A stretch of 64,000 bases of DNA, taken from assembly GCA_020848835.1 (NCBI GenBank), contig JADLHJ010000059.1, positions 1-64,000 of the forward strand. The letters run 5' to 3'. The notes under the pieces are model-generated. The model did not search any database, was not told the origin of the DNA, and saw nothing but the letters and a program-made list of their open reading frames with translations. Origin of the DNA: Candidatus Hydrogenedentota bacterium (GTDB taxonomy: Bacteria > Hydrogenedentota > Hydrogenedentia > Hydrogenedentales > SLHB01). A program made the translations under genes and the position numbers. Positions 54,253-63,250 of the stretch are shown one piece after another; position 1 is the first letter of the stretch; the number at the start of each line of letters is the position of its first letter.

Positions 54253-55638
54253 ATGAGCGTTCTTACCCCGCGAGAGATTGTCGAAGAACTCGACAAATAC
54301 ATTATCGGACAGCACGAGGCGAAGCGTAAGGTCGCGATCGCGTTGCGCAATCGTTGGCGCAGGCAACAGCTTTCCGATTCCATGCGCGACGAAGTCACGC
54401 CAAAAAACATCATCATGATCGGGCCGACGGGTGTCGGAAAGACCGAAATCGCGCGGCGCTTGTCGAAGCTTGCGGACGCACCATTTATAAAAGTGGAAGC
54501 GTCGAAGTTCACGGAAGTGGGTTACGTGGGGCGTGACTGCGAATCGATGATCCGCGAATTGACGGAAGTCGCCGTGGGTATGGTGCGCGCGGAGATCGTG
54601 AAAGAAGTCGAGGCCGCCGCGAAAGTTGCGGCAGAGCGGCGCCTGCTCGATTTGTTATTGCCGCCGAAAGAGAAGCCGCAATACGTGTTTCGTCCTTCCG
54701 ATCCGGAAGCCGGGGATGAAGGCCCGGCACCGTCGCTCGCGGACGATAGCGAAGCGAAGACGCGCGCTTTCTTGCAGAAGAAATTACAGGCGGGTGAACT
54801 CGACGACAAAGAAATCGAACTCGACGTGCGCGAGACCGGCAAGACCTCAATGATGCAGGTTTTCTCCAGTAGCGGGCTCGAAGAGATGGGCCTGAACGTG
54901 CAGGAAATGTTTGGGCGGATGATGCCGCAGAAAACCAAACGTCGCAAAACTACCGTGGCCGAAGCGCGCCGAATCATCGAGGCCGAAGAAGTCGAGAATC
55001 TGATCGATATGGACGTCGTCGTGAAGCGCGCGGTGCAGCGTACGGAAAATTCCGGCATCGTGTTTCTCGACGAAATCGACAAGGTGGCCGGTCGCGGATC
55101 CAAGGGCAGCGGCCCGGACGTATCACGCGAGGGCGTGCAGCGCGACATTTTGCCGATCGTCGAAGGCAGTACCGTAATTACGAAGTACGGTCCGGTAAAA
55201 ACCGATCATGTGCTTTTTATTGCCGCAGGCGCGTTTCACATGACGAAAGTGTCCGACCTTATTCCAGAGTTGCAGGGACGATTCCCGATCCGAGTTGAGC
55301 TGCAAAGTCTCAAATCCGAGGATTTCGTGCGTATTCTCCGCGAACCGAAGAACTCGCTCATTAAGCAATACGAAGCAATGCTTTCTACCGAAGGTGTAAC
55401 AGTCGAGTTTTCCGATGATGCAGTTGACGCCATGGCGCGCATCGCGCAGCAAGTTAACGAACAGACGGAGAACATCGGCGCGCGGCGCCTACACACGGTC
55501 ATGGAATTTCTGCTTGAAGATATCTCCTTCGACGCGCCGGAACAGAAAGGTAAACGCGTTTTGCTCGAAGCGCCGGAAGTGGAAGAACGGCTGAAGAAGA
55601 TTATGGAAAGCCGCGATCTGAGCAAATACATTCTTTAA
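54253..55638 (+). CDS. hslU: ATP-dependent protease ATPase subunit HslU (ClpY)
   Basis: 461 residues. The N-terminus [29 protein letters not shown] is diagnostic. Walker A is [14 protein letters not shown], the pore loop region is [12 protein letters not shown], Walker B is [12 protein letters not shown], and sensor residues are in FIAAGAFHM and the ARRLHTVME block. The C-terminus DLSKYIL is the tail that docks into HslV. The insertion (I) domain spans about residues 110-240. hslV normally precedes hslU, but here rpiB does, so the peptidase must be encoded elsewhere if the pair is functional. Confidence 0.96.
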   Translation: MSVLTPREIVEELDKYIIGQHEAKRKVAIALRNRWRRQQLSDSMRDEVTPKNIIMIGPTGVGKTEIARRLSKLADAPFIKVEASKFTEVGYVGRDCESMIRELTEVAVGMVRAEIVKEVEAAAKVAAERRLLDLLLPPKEKPQYVFRPSDPEAGDEGPAPSLADDSEAKTRAFLQKKLQAGELDDKEIELDVRETGKTSMMQVFSSSGLEEMGLNVQEMFGRMMPQKTKRRKTTVAEARRIIEAEEVENLIDMDVVVKRAVQRTENSGIVFLDEIDKVAGRGSKGSGPDVSREGVQRDILPIVEGSTVITKYGPVKTDHVLFIAAGAFHMTKVSDLIPELQGRFPIRVELQSLKSEDFVRILREPKNSLIKQYEAMLSTEGVTVEFSDDAVDAMARIAQQVNEQTENIGARRLHTVMEFLLEDISFDAPEQKGKRVLLEAPEVEERLKKIMESRDLSKYIL

Positions 55639-55656
55639 GGCTGGAGTTGATCTGAT

Positions 55657-55995
55657 ATGACTCGGACAGAATTTCAGTCCTTTGTTGAACAATCGATTCG
55701 GGAAGTCTTGGAGCTCGCGGAGAAAGTACTGCAACGGGAATTGACGTTGGCACCCTATCTGCGGTGGAATTATTCCTCGGAACTCATAAAAGAAAATCTC
55801 GCTGAAGCGATAACCGCGCGTGTCTACATAGATTCTGAGCACATTTACCCCTGCGTAGATCTCGGGGTGGGAGAAGTGGACTATGATGGGCGTCCAATCC
55901 TATATGCGATTATTTCGAGCCACGCGCCGGAGCCATTTGGCAAGAACCGCGACGGCCGTCCGGGTCCATTTATATATATCCTCCCAGCCAAGTAG
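55657..55995 (+). CDS. Hypothetical protein
   Basis: 112 residues with GGAG ahead of the ATG, 18 bp after hslU and probably on the same mRNA. The N-terminal half is helical and acidic (TEFQSFVEQSIREVLELAEKVL), the C-terminal half is beta-rich and ends GRPGPFIYILPAK. No signal peptide, membrane helix or known motif is seen. Its position suggests a cytoplasmic role, but no function can be given. Confidence 0.75.
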   Translation: MTRTEFQSFVEQSIREVLELAEKVLQRELTLAPYLRWNYSSELIKENLAEAITARVYIDSEHIYPCVDLGVGEVDYDGRPILYAIISSHAPEPFGKNRDGRPGPFIYILPAK

Positions 55996-56088
55996 CAATT
56001 GAGAAAAAATTGGATGAACGTAAATCTGCTGGCTGTCTAATACGCATACAATCTTAACGGGTGTATATAAAATTGAGGAGCCTCCCCC

Positions 56089-56394
56089 ATGTATTCAATG
56101 GACAACGTGAAAAATCTTCCAAAACTTACGGAATTAGCGAAGGACGCGACGGATGCATTCTTTGCCTACGACAAAGCGGCACTCGCTGAGGGCGTAATTC
56201 CGAAGAAATACAAAGAGCTCATGGCGATTGCCGTGGCGCTTACCACGCAGTGTCCTTATTGCATAGAGATTCATCGGAAAGCTGCGTTAAAAGCCGGCGT
56301 GACGCAAGAGGAACTTGCAGAAGCGGTACACGTCGCTGCGGCGTTGCGTGCGGGCGCCGCCGTCACGCACGGGACACACTTGCTCGAAGCATGA
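56089..56394 (+). CDS. Carboxymuconolactone decarboxylase family protein (AhpD-like)
   Basis: 101 residues. The all-helical CMD fold is indicated by IPKKYKELMAIAVALTTQCPYCIEIHRKAALKAGVTQEEL. The redox pair Cys55/Cys58 and His62 form the C-x-x-C-x3-H active site of AhpD-like proteins, which handle peroxide or thiol chemistry. It overlaps the next gene by 4 bases (ATGA), so the two are coupled. Confidence 0.92.
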   Translation: MYSMDNVKNLPKLTELAKDATDAFFAYDKAALAEGVIPKKYKELMAIAVALTTQCPYCIEIHRKAALKAGVTQEELAEAVHVAAALRAGAAVTHGTHLLEA

Positions 56395-57095
56395 TTCGTT
56401 TCACGGCTTTGGAATCGCGCGGCGTGCGTGTCGCGGCGATGTCGGAAATTGTCGATGGTGATTGCCGCCTGCATCATGAGCTTGGTATTGAGTCACGCCT
56501 GAAATTTTTTGATAGTTGTGGTGTTGATCCGTTGCATGTCACCATGGGCAAGCAAACACACAGCGCAAATGTCGCGGTTGTTGCCGAGGAAGATCGCGGG
56601 CGCGGCGGTTACGGTGAATTGTCTGCATTTCCAGAGACGGATGGTCTCGTGACAAATGTGCTCGCTTTGCCATTGGTCATCAGCATTGCTGACTGTGTGC
56701 CGGTCTTTATTCTCGATCCTGCACATAACGCCATTGGACTTGTCCACGCGGGACGCGTCGGAACAGAGAACTCAATCGCGTATGTTGCCTTGAAGAAAAT
56801 GCGCGACGTGTACGGTACGCGCGCGCACGATGTTTACGCGGTCATTGGTCCTTCCGCAGGACCAGACGTATACGAGGTATCGGACGAGATGGCGGGGGAG
56901 TTCGCCGGCCGCGGTTTTCCCGTGCGCGGACGATGCATTGACCTGTGGGAAGCCAACGCGCAGCAACTCGAATCGTTTGGCGTACCGCGCGCGCAGATCG
57001 AAATTACCGGACTTTGCACAATGACCAGCGGCCGTTTTCATTCGCATCGCGCGCATAACAACGGCAAGCGCAACATCGCGGTGTTGATGTTGTAA
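56391..57095 (+). CDS. Peptidoglycan editing factor PgeF-like (YfiH/DUF152 family)
   Basis: 234 residues from ATG 56391. The zinc or metal ligands of the family are visible as His57 in KQTHS, Cys102 in IADCVPVF and His119 in GLVHAGRVG. The usual H-A-G-W-R-G reads H-A-G-R-V-G here, a change close to the metal site. PgeF removes misincorporated residues from peptidoglycan precursors, while other members are purine nucleosidases or phosphorylases. Translational coupling to an AhpD-like gene is seen; why is not known. Confidence 0.85.
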   Translation: MIRFTALESRGVRVAAMSEIVDGDCRLHHELGIESRLKFFDSCGVDPLHVTMGKQTHSANVAVVAEEDRGRGGYGELSAFPETDGLVTNVLALPLVISIADCVPVFILDPAHNAIGLVHAGRVGTENSIAYVALKKMRDVYGTRAHDVYAVIGPSAGPDVYEVSDEMAGEFAGRGFPVRGRCIDLWEANAQQLESFGVPRAQIEITGLCTMTSGRFHSHRAHNNGKRNIAVLML

Positions 57096-57131
57096 TTCGA
57101 TGCACTTCGTTGTACGGGCGATTGGTGAAGG

Positions 57132-57159
57132 AGATTCCTCGCGTTCGTTCGGAATGACA
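57132..57159. repeat. Half copy of palindromic repeat family B
   Basis: AGATTCCTCGCGTTCGTTCG followed by GAATGACA matches the right arm of the 13304-13392 element with a few changes. No left arm is present. It lies between the stops of the convergent pgeF-like and dehalogenase genes. Confidence 0.75.
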
Positions 57160-57164
57160 CCACT

Positions 57165-58070
57165 CTATGCCGTGGTCAGCGGCGTCGCCGCGATGAATTC
57201 CACGATTGCCTTTGCGAGTTCTTCGCCTTTGTCTTCCTGCACGAAGTGCCCTGCGCCCGTAATCGTCGTGTGCGCTTGCCCTGCGCAACCCGGGACCAGC
57301 TTTTGAAATAACTTGTCGGCACCCGCCGTGATAGGATCGCTGTCGCCGAACGCCGTCAGGAAGGGTTTGTTCCAGAGCTTCAACACATCCCACGCTTTAC
57401 GGTTCGCGGCAGACGCTGGATCGTCGGGTGAAGCGGGCACGAGCAACGGAAACATGCGCGCACCTGCCTTGTACGATTCATCCGGAAACGGCGCGTTGTA
57501 CGCGGCGACAACTTCCGGCGCGATATTCTGCACACACCCCATCGTGATGATGGATCCCACGTCGAACTCCGGCACCGTTTGCGAAAACTCCCGCCACTGA
57601 AAAAATGCGTCCGGCATTTTCTGATCGCCGGTCGGCAGGAAAGTATTTGAGGTGACGATTCGTACGAAGCGGTCTGGGTGCTCCGCCGCCACGCGCAGAC
57701 CAATGAGGCCGCCCCAGTCCTGACACATCAGCGTGATGTTGGTGAGATTTAGAAAATGAAGGAAATGCGATACCGACTCGACGTGGAACTGATAGGTATA
57801 GGTCTCGCGCGTCATCGGCTTGTCGGACCTGCCAAAGCCAAACAAGTCGGGCGCGACAACACGATGCCCGGCGGCAACGACGATGGGAATCATCTTGCGA
57901 TAGAGATAGGACCAGCTTGGTTCGCCGTGAAGCATGAGCACGACCTCGGCGCCGGGCGGGCCTTCGTCTATGTAGTGCATACGCATTTTGCCGTAGCGCG
58001 CATAGTGCGGCGCAAATGTGTATCCGGGCAGGTCCTCGAAGCGGTGGTCAGGCGTGCGCAAGAATTCCAT
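57165..58070 (-). CDS. Haloalkane dehalogenase (alpha/beta hydrolase, DhlA-like subfamily)
   Basis: 301 residues from ATG 58070, which follows GGGGAC; an upstream start adds 10 residues unlike the family. MEFLRTPDHRFEDLPGYTF parallels the start of Xanthobacter DhlA. The oxyanion/halide region is HGEPSWSYLYR, the nucleophile is Asp118 with halide-holding Trp119 in CQDWGG, the acid is probably Asp245 in FGDSDP, and the base is His275 in GAGHFVQED. It splits carbon-halogen bonds by water. Catalytic residues are complete. It stands alone, convergent to the pgeF-like gene. Confidence 0.88.
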   Translation of the reverse strand: MEFLRTPDHRFEDLPGYTFAPHYARYGKMRMHYIDEGPPGAEVVLMLHGEPSWSYLYRKMIPIVVAAGHRVVAPDLFGFGRSDKPMTRETYTYQFHVESVSHFLHFLNLTNITLMCQDWGGLIGLRVAAEHPDRFVRIVTSNTFLPTGDQKMPDAFFQWREFSQTVPEFDVGSIITMGCVQNIAPEVVAAYNAPFPDESYKAGARMFPLLVPASPDDPASAANRKAWDVLKLWNKPFLTAFGDSDPITAGADKLFQKLVPGCAGQAHTTITGAGHFVQEDKGEELAKAIVEFIAATPLTTA

Positions 58071-58194
58071 AGCGATGTCCCCGTCACCAGTATCCGCCAC
58101 GTGGCGGCAATCGTCAACTGGATTAATTTCTAGCGCAGCGCACGGCTAATCTGTACGATTCTCGCCAAACCACGAACGCAGGGAATATGTATTT

Positions 58195-59079
58195 ATGTCA
58201 GATCGGAAACCGTTGCTGGGTATCATTGGTGGAAGCGGCGTCTACGACATCGCCGAGTTGGAAGACCGCCGCTGGGTGAAGATTGAATCGCCGTTTGGCG
58301 CGCCGTCCGATGAGTTCTTGTTCGGCACGTATATGGGCCAACAGCTCGTTTTCTTGCCGAGACACGGACGCGGCCACCGCATACCGCCGTCGGAGATCAA
58401 TTTCCGTGCGAACATTGACGCGATGAAGCGCACGGGAGTAACGCAGGTTTTGTCGATCAGCGCAGTGGGATCGTTGAAAGAAAATCTGCACCCCGGCGAT
58501 TTTGTCATCGTCGATCAATTTATTGACCGAACCTTTGCGCGTAACAAGTCGTTCTTTGGCACCGGTATGGTCGCGCACGTTTCGATGGCGCACCCGGTGT
58601 GTGGGCATCTTGGAGATTGTCTCGAGGAAGCGTCTAAGGGACTCAAGGTGAAAGTCGAGCGCGGCGGCACCTACATGGTAATGGAAGGCCCGCAGTTTTC
58701 CTCGCTCGCGGAATCGCACTTGTACCGCTCGTGGAACTGCGACGTGATCGGAATGACCAACATGCCCGAAGCCAAGCTAGCCCGCGAAGCTGAACTCTGC
58801 TACGCAACGGTTGCCATGGTCACCGACTACGACTGCTGGCACCCGGATCACGAAGATGTCACGGTCGATCAGATCATTAAAGTGTTGCACGCCAACGCCG
58901 ACAACGCGCGCAGTCTCGTGAAGCAACTGGTGCCGATTCTGGCCAAACCCGGCTGTGCATGTACAAAAGGATGTCAGACCGCGCTTGAATTTGCGCTTAT
59001 CACAGCCCCCGAGGCCCGTGATCCGCGAGTGCTGAACCGATTAGACGCGGTCGCCGGACGTGTATTATCCGCAACATAA
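58195..59079 (+). CDS. mtnP: S-methyl-5'-thioadenosine phosphorylase
   Basis: 294 residues, usual size. The phosphate loop is GIIGGSGVYDI, and other family blocks are LPRHGRGHRIPPSEINFRAN, ISAVGSLKENLHPGDFV, YMVMEGPQFSSLAES and VIGMTNMPEAKLAREAELCYA, with the conserved Asp of MVTDYDCWH near the base site. It phosphorolyses methylthioadenosine to adenine and methylthioribose phosphate in methionine salvage. A C-terminal CACTKGC cluster is notable but common in relatives. No other salvage gene lies beside it. Confidence 0.95.
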   Translation: MSDRKPLLGIIGGSGVYDIAELEDRRWVKIESPFGAPSDEFLFGTYMGQQLVFLPRHGRGHRIPPSEINFRANIDAMKRTGVTQVLSISAVGSLKENLHPGDFVIVDQFIDRTFARNKSFFGTGMVAHVSMAHPVCGHLGDCLEEASKGLKVKVERGGTYMVMEGPQFSSLAESHLYRSWNCDVIGMTNMPEAKLAREAELCYATVAMVTDYDCWHPDHEDVTVDQIIKVLHANADNARSLVKQLVPILAKPGCACTKGCQTALEFALITAPEARDPRVLNRLDAVAGRVLSAT

Positions 59080-59439
59080 AACCAATAAGGGAAAGCCCTG
59101 ATTGCTTGGGCCATTTTGTTCGGTCGTTATCCAAATTAGATTTATGTAGACAGCCATCGCGAAGTTGCATACACTCCTATGCGTAGGCTCAATGGAACTG
59201 GTTAGCTGCAGTGGTGGCGCGTCTCTCACACGGGGTTGCAGGGCGAAACGCGCGTTAGCGATTTCTCGTCGCAGAATAAACTGGCAGGGCTTACCAATTC
59301 AGGCGATCCGCGATTGCCTGGCGACGCTCCAGTGCGGCTTTCGGAAGGAGGGCTTTATCCATCTCGAAAGAGCGTTAGACGTAGTAAGGGTATTGTGTGG
59401 GCTAAAACGTAATTCGTCTAAATGTATGGAGGCAAACCA
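59080..59439. other. Intergenic stretch without a supported gene
   Basis: These 360 bases lie between mtnP and a pseudopilin gene. A reading frame at 59165-59443 is Cys- and Arg-rich, runs into the pseudopilin start and has no ribosome site, so it is not called. I see no RNA gene or convincing promoter boxes here. Confidence 0.6.
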
Positions 59440-60414
59440 ATGAAGTCGAAAAGCGGTTTCACGTTGATTGAACTTCTTGTAGTAATCGCCATCATTGCGA
59501 TCTTGGCCGCAATTCTGCTGCCGGCTTTGGCCCGCGCGCGCGAATCGGCCCGCCGCGCATCGTGCCAGAACAATCTTAAGCAAATGGGTATTGTGTTTAA
59601 GATGTTTGCAGGTGAAAGCCAAGGCGAGAAATTTCCTCGCCAGAAGATGGCCGATTGCGATCCCACCGACTCGGACCCGATGTCAGGCGAGTTTATCGTC
59701 AACTTCTTCGATATCTTCCCGGAGTATTTGACGGACCCGGCAGTCACTTTATGCCCGTCATCAACGACTGGAAATGACCCGGTAACAGTTTACGACCAAG
59801 CCGACGACTTGACCTCGGTTATTATTGATAGCATCGGCAATACTGCAACAATCACGGCCCCCAATCAGCAATTTTATAATTGCGAACCGGACGATGGCAC
59901 CTGCAGTTACTTGTACCAGGGCTGGCTTAGCGACATTCCGGAGATCACGAACAAAGACTGGTCGTCCGTCAGCGATCTGGGCACCTTGCTCGCACATCCG
60001 AACGGTTTGGATGCGGTCGCACTACTCGGCGGATTACAGGGAATTCTTGACGATGTAAGCGATATACCGAGCGGCGACTTGCCGATAGTGAATGCAGGTC
60101 CTTCACTAGATGCGATCAATGCCATGGACGAGAGTTTCGATATTACGTTGTCGTCGGGCAACAAGACCATTCAGCGCATGCGCGAAGGAATCGAGCGATT
60201 CCTTATCACAGACATCAATAATCCCGCGAGTTCGAGCGTCGCACAAAGTCAGCTTTCGATCATGGCGGACTGGGTGAGCACGGACCTCGGCCAAGAGTTC
60301 AATCATCAGCCGGGAGGTTCGAACGTATTATATTTGGACGGGCATGTCGAGTTTGTCAGGTATCCGACAAAGTGGCCAGTGAACCAGCTCATGGCGGTAT
60401 TACAGGGGCTTTGA
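59440..60414 (+). CDS. Type IV pilin-like (pseudopilin) protein with H-X(n)-DG C-terminal box
   Basis: 324 residues from ATG 59440, with GGAGG upstream. [11 protein letters not shown] and the following hydrophobic helix form a class III signal, then ARARESARR and CQNNLKQMG. The C-terminal [19 protein letters not shown] carries the H-X(n)-DG box, and [13 protein letters not shown] is shared with the paralogue at 4751. The middle part (about 70-230) differs from the paralogue and is acidic. Prepilin peptidase and secretion machinery must lie elsewhere. A strong terminator follows the stop. Confidence 0.92.
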   Translation: MKSKSGFTLIELLVVIAIIAILAAILLPALARARESARRASCQNNLKQMGIVFKMFAGESQGEKFPRQKMADCDPTDSDPMSGEFIVNFFDIFPEYLTDPAVTLCPSSTTGNDPVTVYDQADDLTSVIIDSIGNTATITAPNQQFYNCEPDDGTCSYLYQGWLSDIPEITNKDWSSVSDLGTLLAHPNGLDAVALLGGLQGILDDVSDIPSGDLPIVNAGPSLDAINAMDESFDITLSSGNKTIQRMREGIERFLITDINNPASSSVAQSQLSIMADWVSTDLGQEFNHQPGGSNVLYLDGHVEFVRYPTKWPVNQLMAVLQGL

Positions 60415-60437
60415 TCCGGGATTCTATTTGCTTTTTA

Positions 60438-60467
60438 TTTCTCAGGGTCGCACGCGACCCTGAGAAA
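60438..60467. terminator. Bidirectional rho-independent terminator
   Basis: TTTCTCAGGGTCGC (60438-60451) and GCGACCCTGAGAAA (60454-60467) are exact reverse complements. The plus-strand tail TTCTTATTTTT and the minus-strand tail AAAAAGC-type run fit termination from both sides. It lies between the pseudopilin gene and the convergent Lon-domain gene. Confidence 0.85.
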
Positions 60468-60526
60468 TTCTTATTTTTGGTTTGCAGACAAGGGCTGTTC
60501 GATGCAAGTAATTGCGCGCGAGGGCA

Positions 60527-61162
60527 CTATACGTCCAGCGGCGGGAAAGTTTTGAAGTGCCCGTTGCCGCGGATGCGGCGGCGGGTATCCTGCACACCTT
60601 CGAGCATCGGGATGATTGTGTGCAGATGATTGACCAGCATTAACTGCCGGTCCGCTTCTTTTTCGAGCGACAGCAATTCGACTTTTTGTGACAGTTTTAA
60701 TCCGACCTCTTGCGCAATTTGAAACGAAACATTCTTTGTTGAGAAAGTCTCCCTCGTGTAGTCCGTCTTCATCAACTCATGTAACTTCGAGTATTGCTTC
60801 GCCAATTCTTCCGTGGTTATTTCGTAGGCGATTGAGTCGTTGCCCAATACGGTGACCCGCGCGCCATGGTATAGCTTCTCCGGAACATCGCGAATGAACT
60901 CGTCCAAATGAAACGCGGCGACGCCTTCGGTGAGGATGTCCAGGCGGCCATCGTCGTAGGTTTGGAAAATATTGATGAGGCGCATCTCGGTGCCGTATTC
61001 GGCCACACGCCCGTCGATATAAGCAGGGATACCAAAGGTGATGCTCTCATCGCGGCATTCGCCGATGAGTTGTTTGTACCGGGGCTCGAAAATGTGGAGC
61101 TTTAATTTCTCGCCGGGAAACACGACGAGTTGCAGCGGAAACAGCGGTAAAAACTTCGTCAT
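60527..61162 (-). CDS. LON peptidase N-terminal (substrate-binding) domain protein
   Basis: 211 residues from ATG 61162; a TTG 6 codons upstream is possible. FLPLFPLQLVVFPGEKLKLHIFEPRY is the classic opening of the Lon N-domain, and the rest covers that domain and a helical tail. There is no ATPase or protease domain. Stand-alone Lon-N proteins are widespread and their role is largely unknown; recognition of damaged or unfolded proteins is assumed. It diverges from the following SDR gene. Confidence 0.88.
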   Translation of the reverse strand: MTKFLPLFPLQLVVFPGEKLKLHIFEPRYKQLIGECRDESITFGIPAYIDGRVAEYGTEMRLINIFQTYDDGRLDILTEGVAAFHLDEFIRDVPEKLYHGARVTVLGNDSIAYEITTEELAKQYSKLHELMKTDYTRETFSTKNVSFQIAQEVGLKLSQKVELLSLEKEADRQLMLVNHLHTIIPMLEGVQDTRRRIRGNGHFKTFPPLDV

Positions 61163-61298
61163 ATTTTGGTGCTTTCGCAAGGCATCTACGCAAAGTATAC
61201 CAGACGAACGAAGCGCGCTTGGCAGAGACTTGGCGCCATGAGCATGCGACCCTTGCTACAATGCTTAATTGTACGCTGCGGTGAAAGGAGACGGGACC

Positions 61299-62159
61299 AT
61301 GTCCAATTCAGATAAAGGCGCTGTAGTCATCACGGGCGCTTCTACGGGAATCGGCGAAGCCTGCGCGTTACACCTCGACAAGCTGGGGTTCCGCGTTTTT
61401 GCTGGGGTCCGCAAGGAAGCCGACGGCGATGCGCTGAGGTCGAAAGCGTCGGCCGGGCTTGAGACGATCCTCATTGATGTCACCGATCTCGAATCGATCG
61501 CGCGCGCGAGTACGGTTGTGGCCGAAGCGATCGGCGCAGGGACCCTCGCAGGATTGGTGAATAACGCGGGCATCAGCATCAACGCCCCACTCGAATTTCT
61601 GCCGATTGATCTACTTCAAAAGCAATTCGATGTGAACGTCACGGGACAAATCGCCGTCACGCAAGCCTTCTTGCCCGTGCTCCGCGAAGGGAAAGGCCGC
61701 ATCGTATTCATAGGCTCCACCAGCGGGCGGCTTGCCATTCCCATGGGCGGGCCCTATTGCGCGTCGAAGTTTGCGATTGAGGCGCTGACCGACTCGTTGC
61801 GCATGGAATTGAAACCCTGGGGAATTGATGTTGCTGTCGTCCAACCCGGTGCGATCGATACGCCCATCTGGGAGAAGTCGCTCGCTGCCGGCGACGCACT
61901 ATTGGCGTCGCTGCCGCCGCGCATGATGGAACTGTACGCCCCGCTGATCGACAAAGTGATCAACGGCGCGAAGAATTCGGCGAAGGGCGCGGTATCGCCG
62001 CAATGCGTCGCCGATGCTGTCGCGCATGCGCTGACGGCGTCAAGACCAAAGACCCGCTACCTCGTCGGCAAAGATGCGCGCGTGCAAATGTTGCTGACGT
62101 ATCTACCGGACCGCTGGCGCGATTTCTTGATTATGAAATTGATCGATAAAGCGATTTGA
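61299..62159 (+). CDS. Short-chain dehydrogenase/reductase (SDR) family oxidoreductase
   Basis: 286 residues from ATG 61299, with AAAGGAG upstream. The cofactor loop is VITGASTGIGEAC, then VNNAGISI, IGSTSG and the catalytic pair in PYCASKFAIEAL. Arg in AGVRKEAD suggests NADP(H). The C-terminal region after residue 190 resembles the retinol dehydrogenase-like or steroid dehydrogenase-like SDRs with a hydrophobic substrate site. The substrate is not visible from context. Confidence 0.9.
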   Translation: MSNSDKGAVVITGASTGIGEACALHLDKLGFRVFAGVRKEADGDALRSKASAGLETILIDVTDLESIARASTVVAEAIGAGTLAGLVNNAGISINAPLEFLPIDLLQKQFDVNVTGQIAVTQAFLPVLREGKGRIVFIGSTSGRLAIPMGGPYCASKFAIEALTDSLRMELKPWGIDVAVVQPGAIDTPIWEKSLAAGDALLASLPPRMMELYAPLIDKVINGAKNSAKGAVSPQCVADAVAHALTASRPKTRYLVGKDARVQMLLTYLPDRWRDFLIMKLIDKAI

Positions 62160-62238
62160 AATGGAGCCGGCAGCGGCTTGATCGCTGCCACTGTAGCCTG
62201 TAAGAATTCGGGGCTGGTTGCAGTTGATTGAGGGCATC

Positions 62239-63249
62239 ATGGGTACAGAGATCAAAAGCCGACGCGGGCTACGCCTGCGCGACGTAATTATCGTAATCGT
62301 TTTGTTGGCGGTTTTGGCGCTGCTGGCCTTGCCTGTCGTGCGCACCACGATGAACACGACCCTGTCGCGGTCCTGTCAGGGCAACCTGAAAGAATGGGCG
62401 GCGATTTTCGCGATGTACCGTACCGAACACAATCATATGAACCCACCCGCGCACGGGTTCGAGACATTTGGGGCCGCGAGCAACGCTTCGGGTTGCTCGA
62501 ACATCGACGACGCATTCGATTTTGCACCGGACCTGCGGTTGATATTCCCTGAATATGCGACAGACACTACAATACTCGCATGCCCTGATGCCGGTGGCGT
62601 TATCCCTGCGGCGACGATCGGGCCCGCGGTATTGAAAAAGCCACGGCTGGATTCGAAAACGTTTGGCATTGCCGAAGGCAACTGCGCGGCTGCGGGCAGC
62701 ATCACGCGGCCAAGCGCGGGCTACACCTATTTCGGGTTCGAGATGCGATACGCAAACGATGACAACGCGCAAGTGTCCGAGGCGCAGGCGGCACAGTGTG
62801 GTCTTCCTGCGGCAGGGCCTGCCAATGTAGTCGGGCTGCTGGAACATTTTCAGGTAGACGACGACACGGACATCACGAAGGCGCAGTCGTTGCGCAGTAA
62901 GGCATTTAATCGCGGGGATTATATGCAACCGCTCGGCTGGCCCTATGTGCCCTACGGCGGCGAGTTGGGATTGGCGATGATCGGGCCGTTGAATGACGCG
63001 GCGCTCGCCTCAAATGTCACCGCCGTTGCCCTCGTTGGGTTCGACAATAGCGAGGCGGCGTCCGATTTCCCAACCTTGCCGGTGATGTGGGATACGATTC
63101 ATCAGGACGCATCCGGCAACCCTGTGTTTAACCATGAAGCTCCGAAGGGCTGCAACGTGCTGTTCATGGACGGTCATGCGGAATTCAAAGAGTACCCCGG
63201 TCTTTTCCCCGTATCGAAGACGTTCGCGGCGATGAAGGCAGTGCGCTAG
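62239..63249 (+). CDS. Divergent pseudopilin-like protein with noncanonical cleavage motif
   Basis: 336 residues from ATG 62239, with GAGGG upstream; a TTG start at 62218 is less likely. The N-terminus reads KSRRG|LRLRDVIIVIVLLAVL. The Gly cleavage site and helix are kept, but +1 is Leu and +5 is Asp rather than Phe and Glu. A CQGNLKEW segment stands where the CQNNLKQM of the paralogues is. The C-terminal FNHEAPKGCNVLFMDGHAEF carries the H-X(n)-DG box. Asp can sometimes replace Glu at +5, so processing is uncertain. The HAD-IIA gene starts directly after its stop. Confidence 0.85.
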   Translation: MGTEIKSRRGLRLRDVIIVIVLLAVLALLALPVVRTTMNTTLSRSCQGNLKEWAAIFAMYRTEHNHMNPPAHGFETFGAASNASGCSNIDDAFDFAPDLRLIFPEYATDTTILACPDAGGVIPAATIGPAVLKKPRLDSKTFGIAEGNCAAAGSITRPSAGYTYFGFEMRYANDDNAQVSEAQAAQCGLPAAGPANVVGLLEHFQVDDDTDITKAQSLRSKAFNRGDYMQPLGWPYVPYGGELGLAMIGPLNDAALASNVTAVALVGFDNSEAASDFPTLPVMWDTIHQDASGNPVFNHEAPKGCNVLFMDGHAEFKEYPGLFPVSKTFAAMKAVR

Positions 63250-63250
63250 C

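Noticed and set aside
59165..59443. 92-codon frame upstream of the second pseudopilin
   Set aside because: It overlaps the pseudopilin start and its ribosome site, and encodes a Cys/Arg-rich chain with no recognisable pattern.
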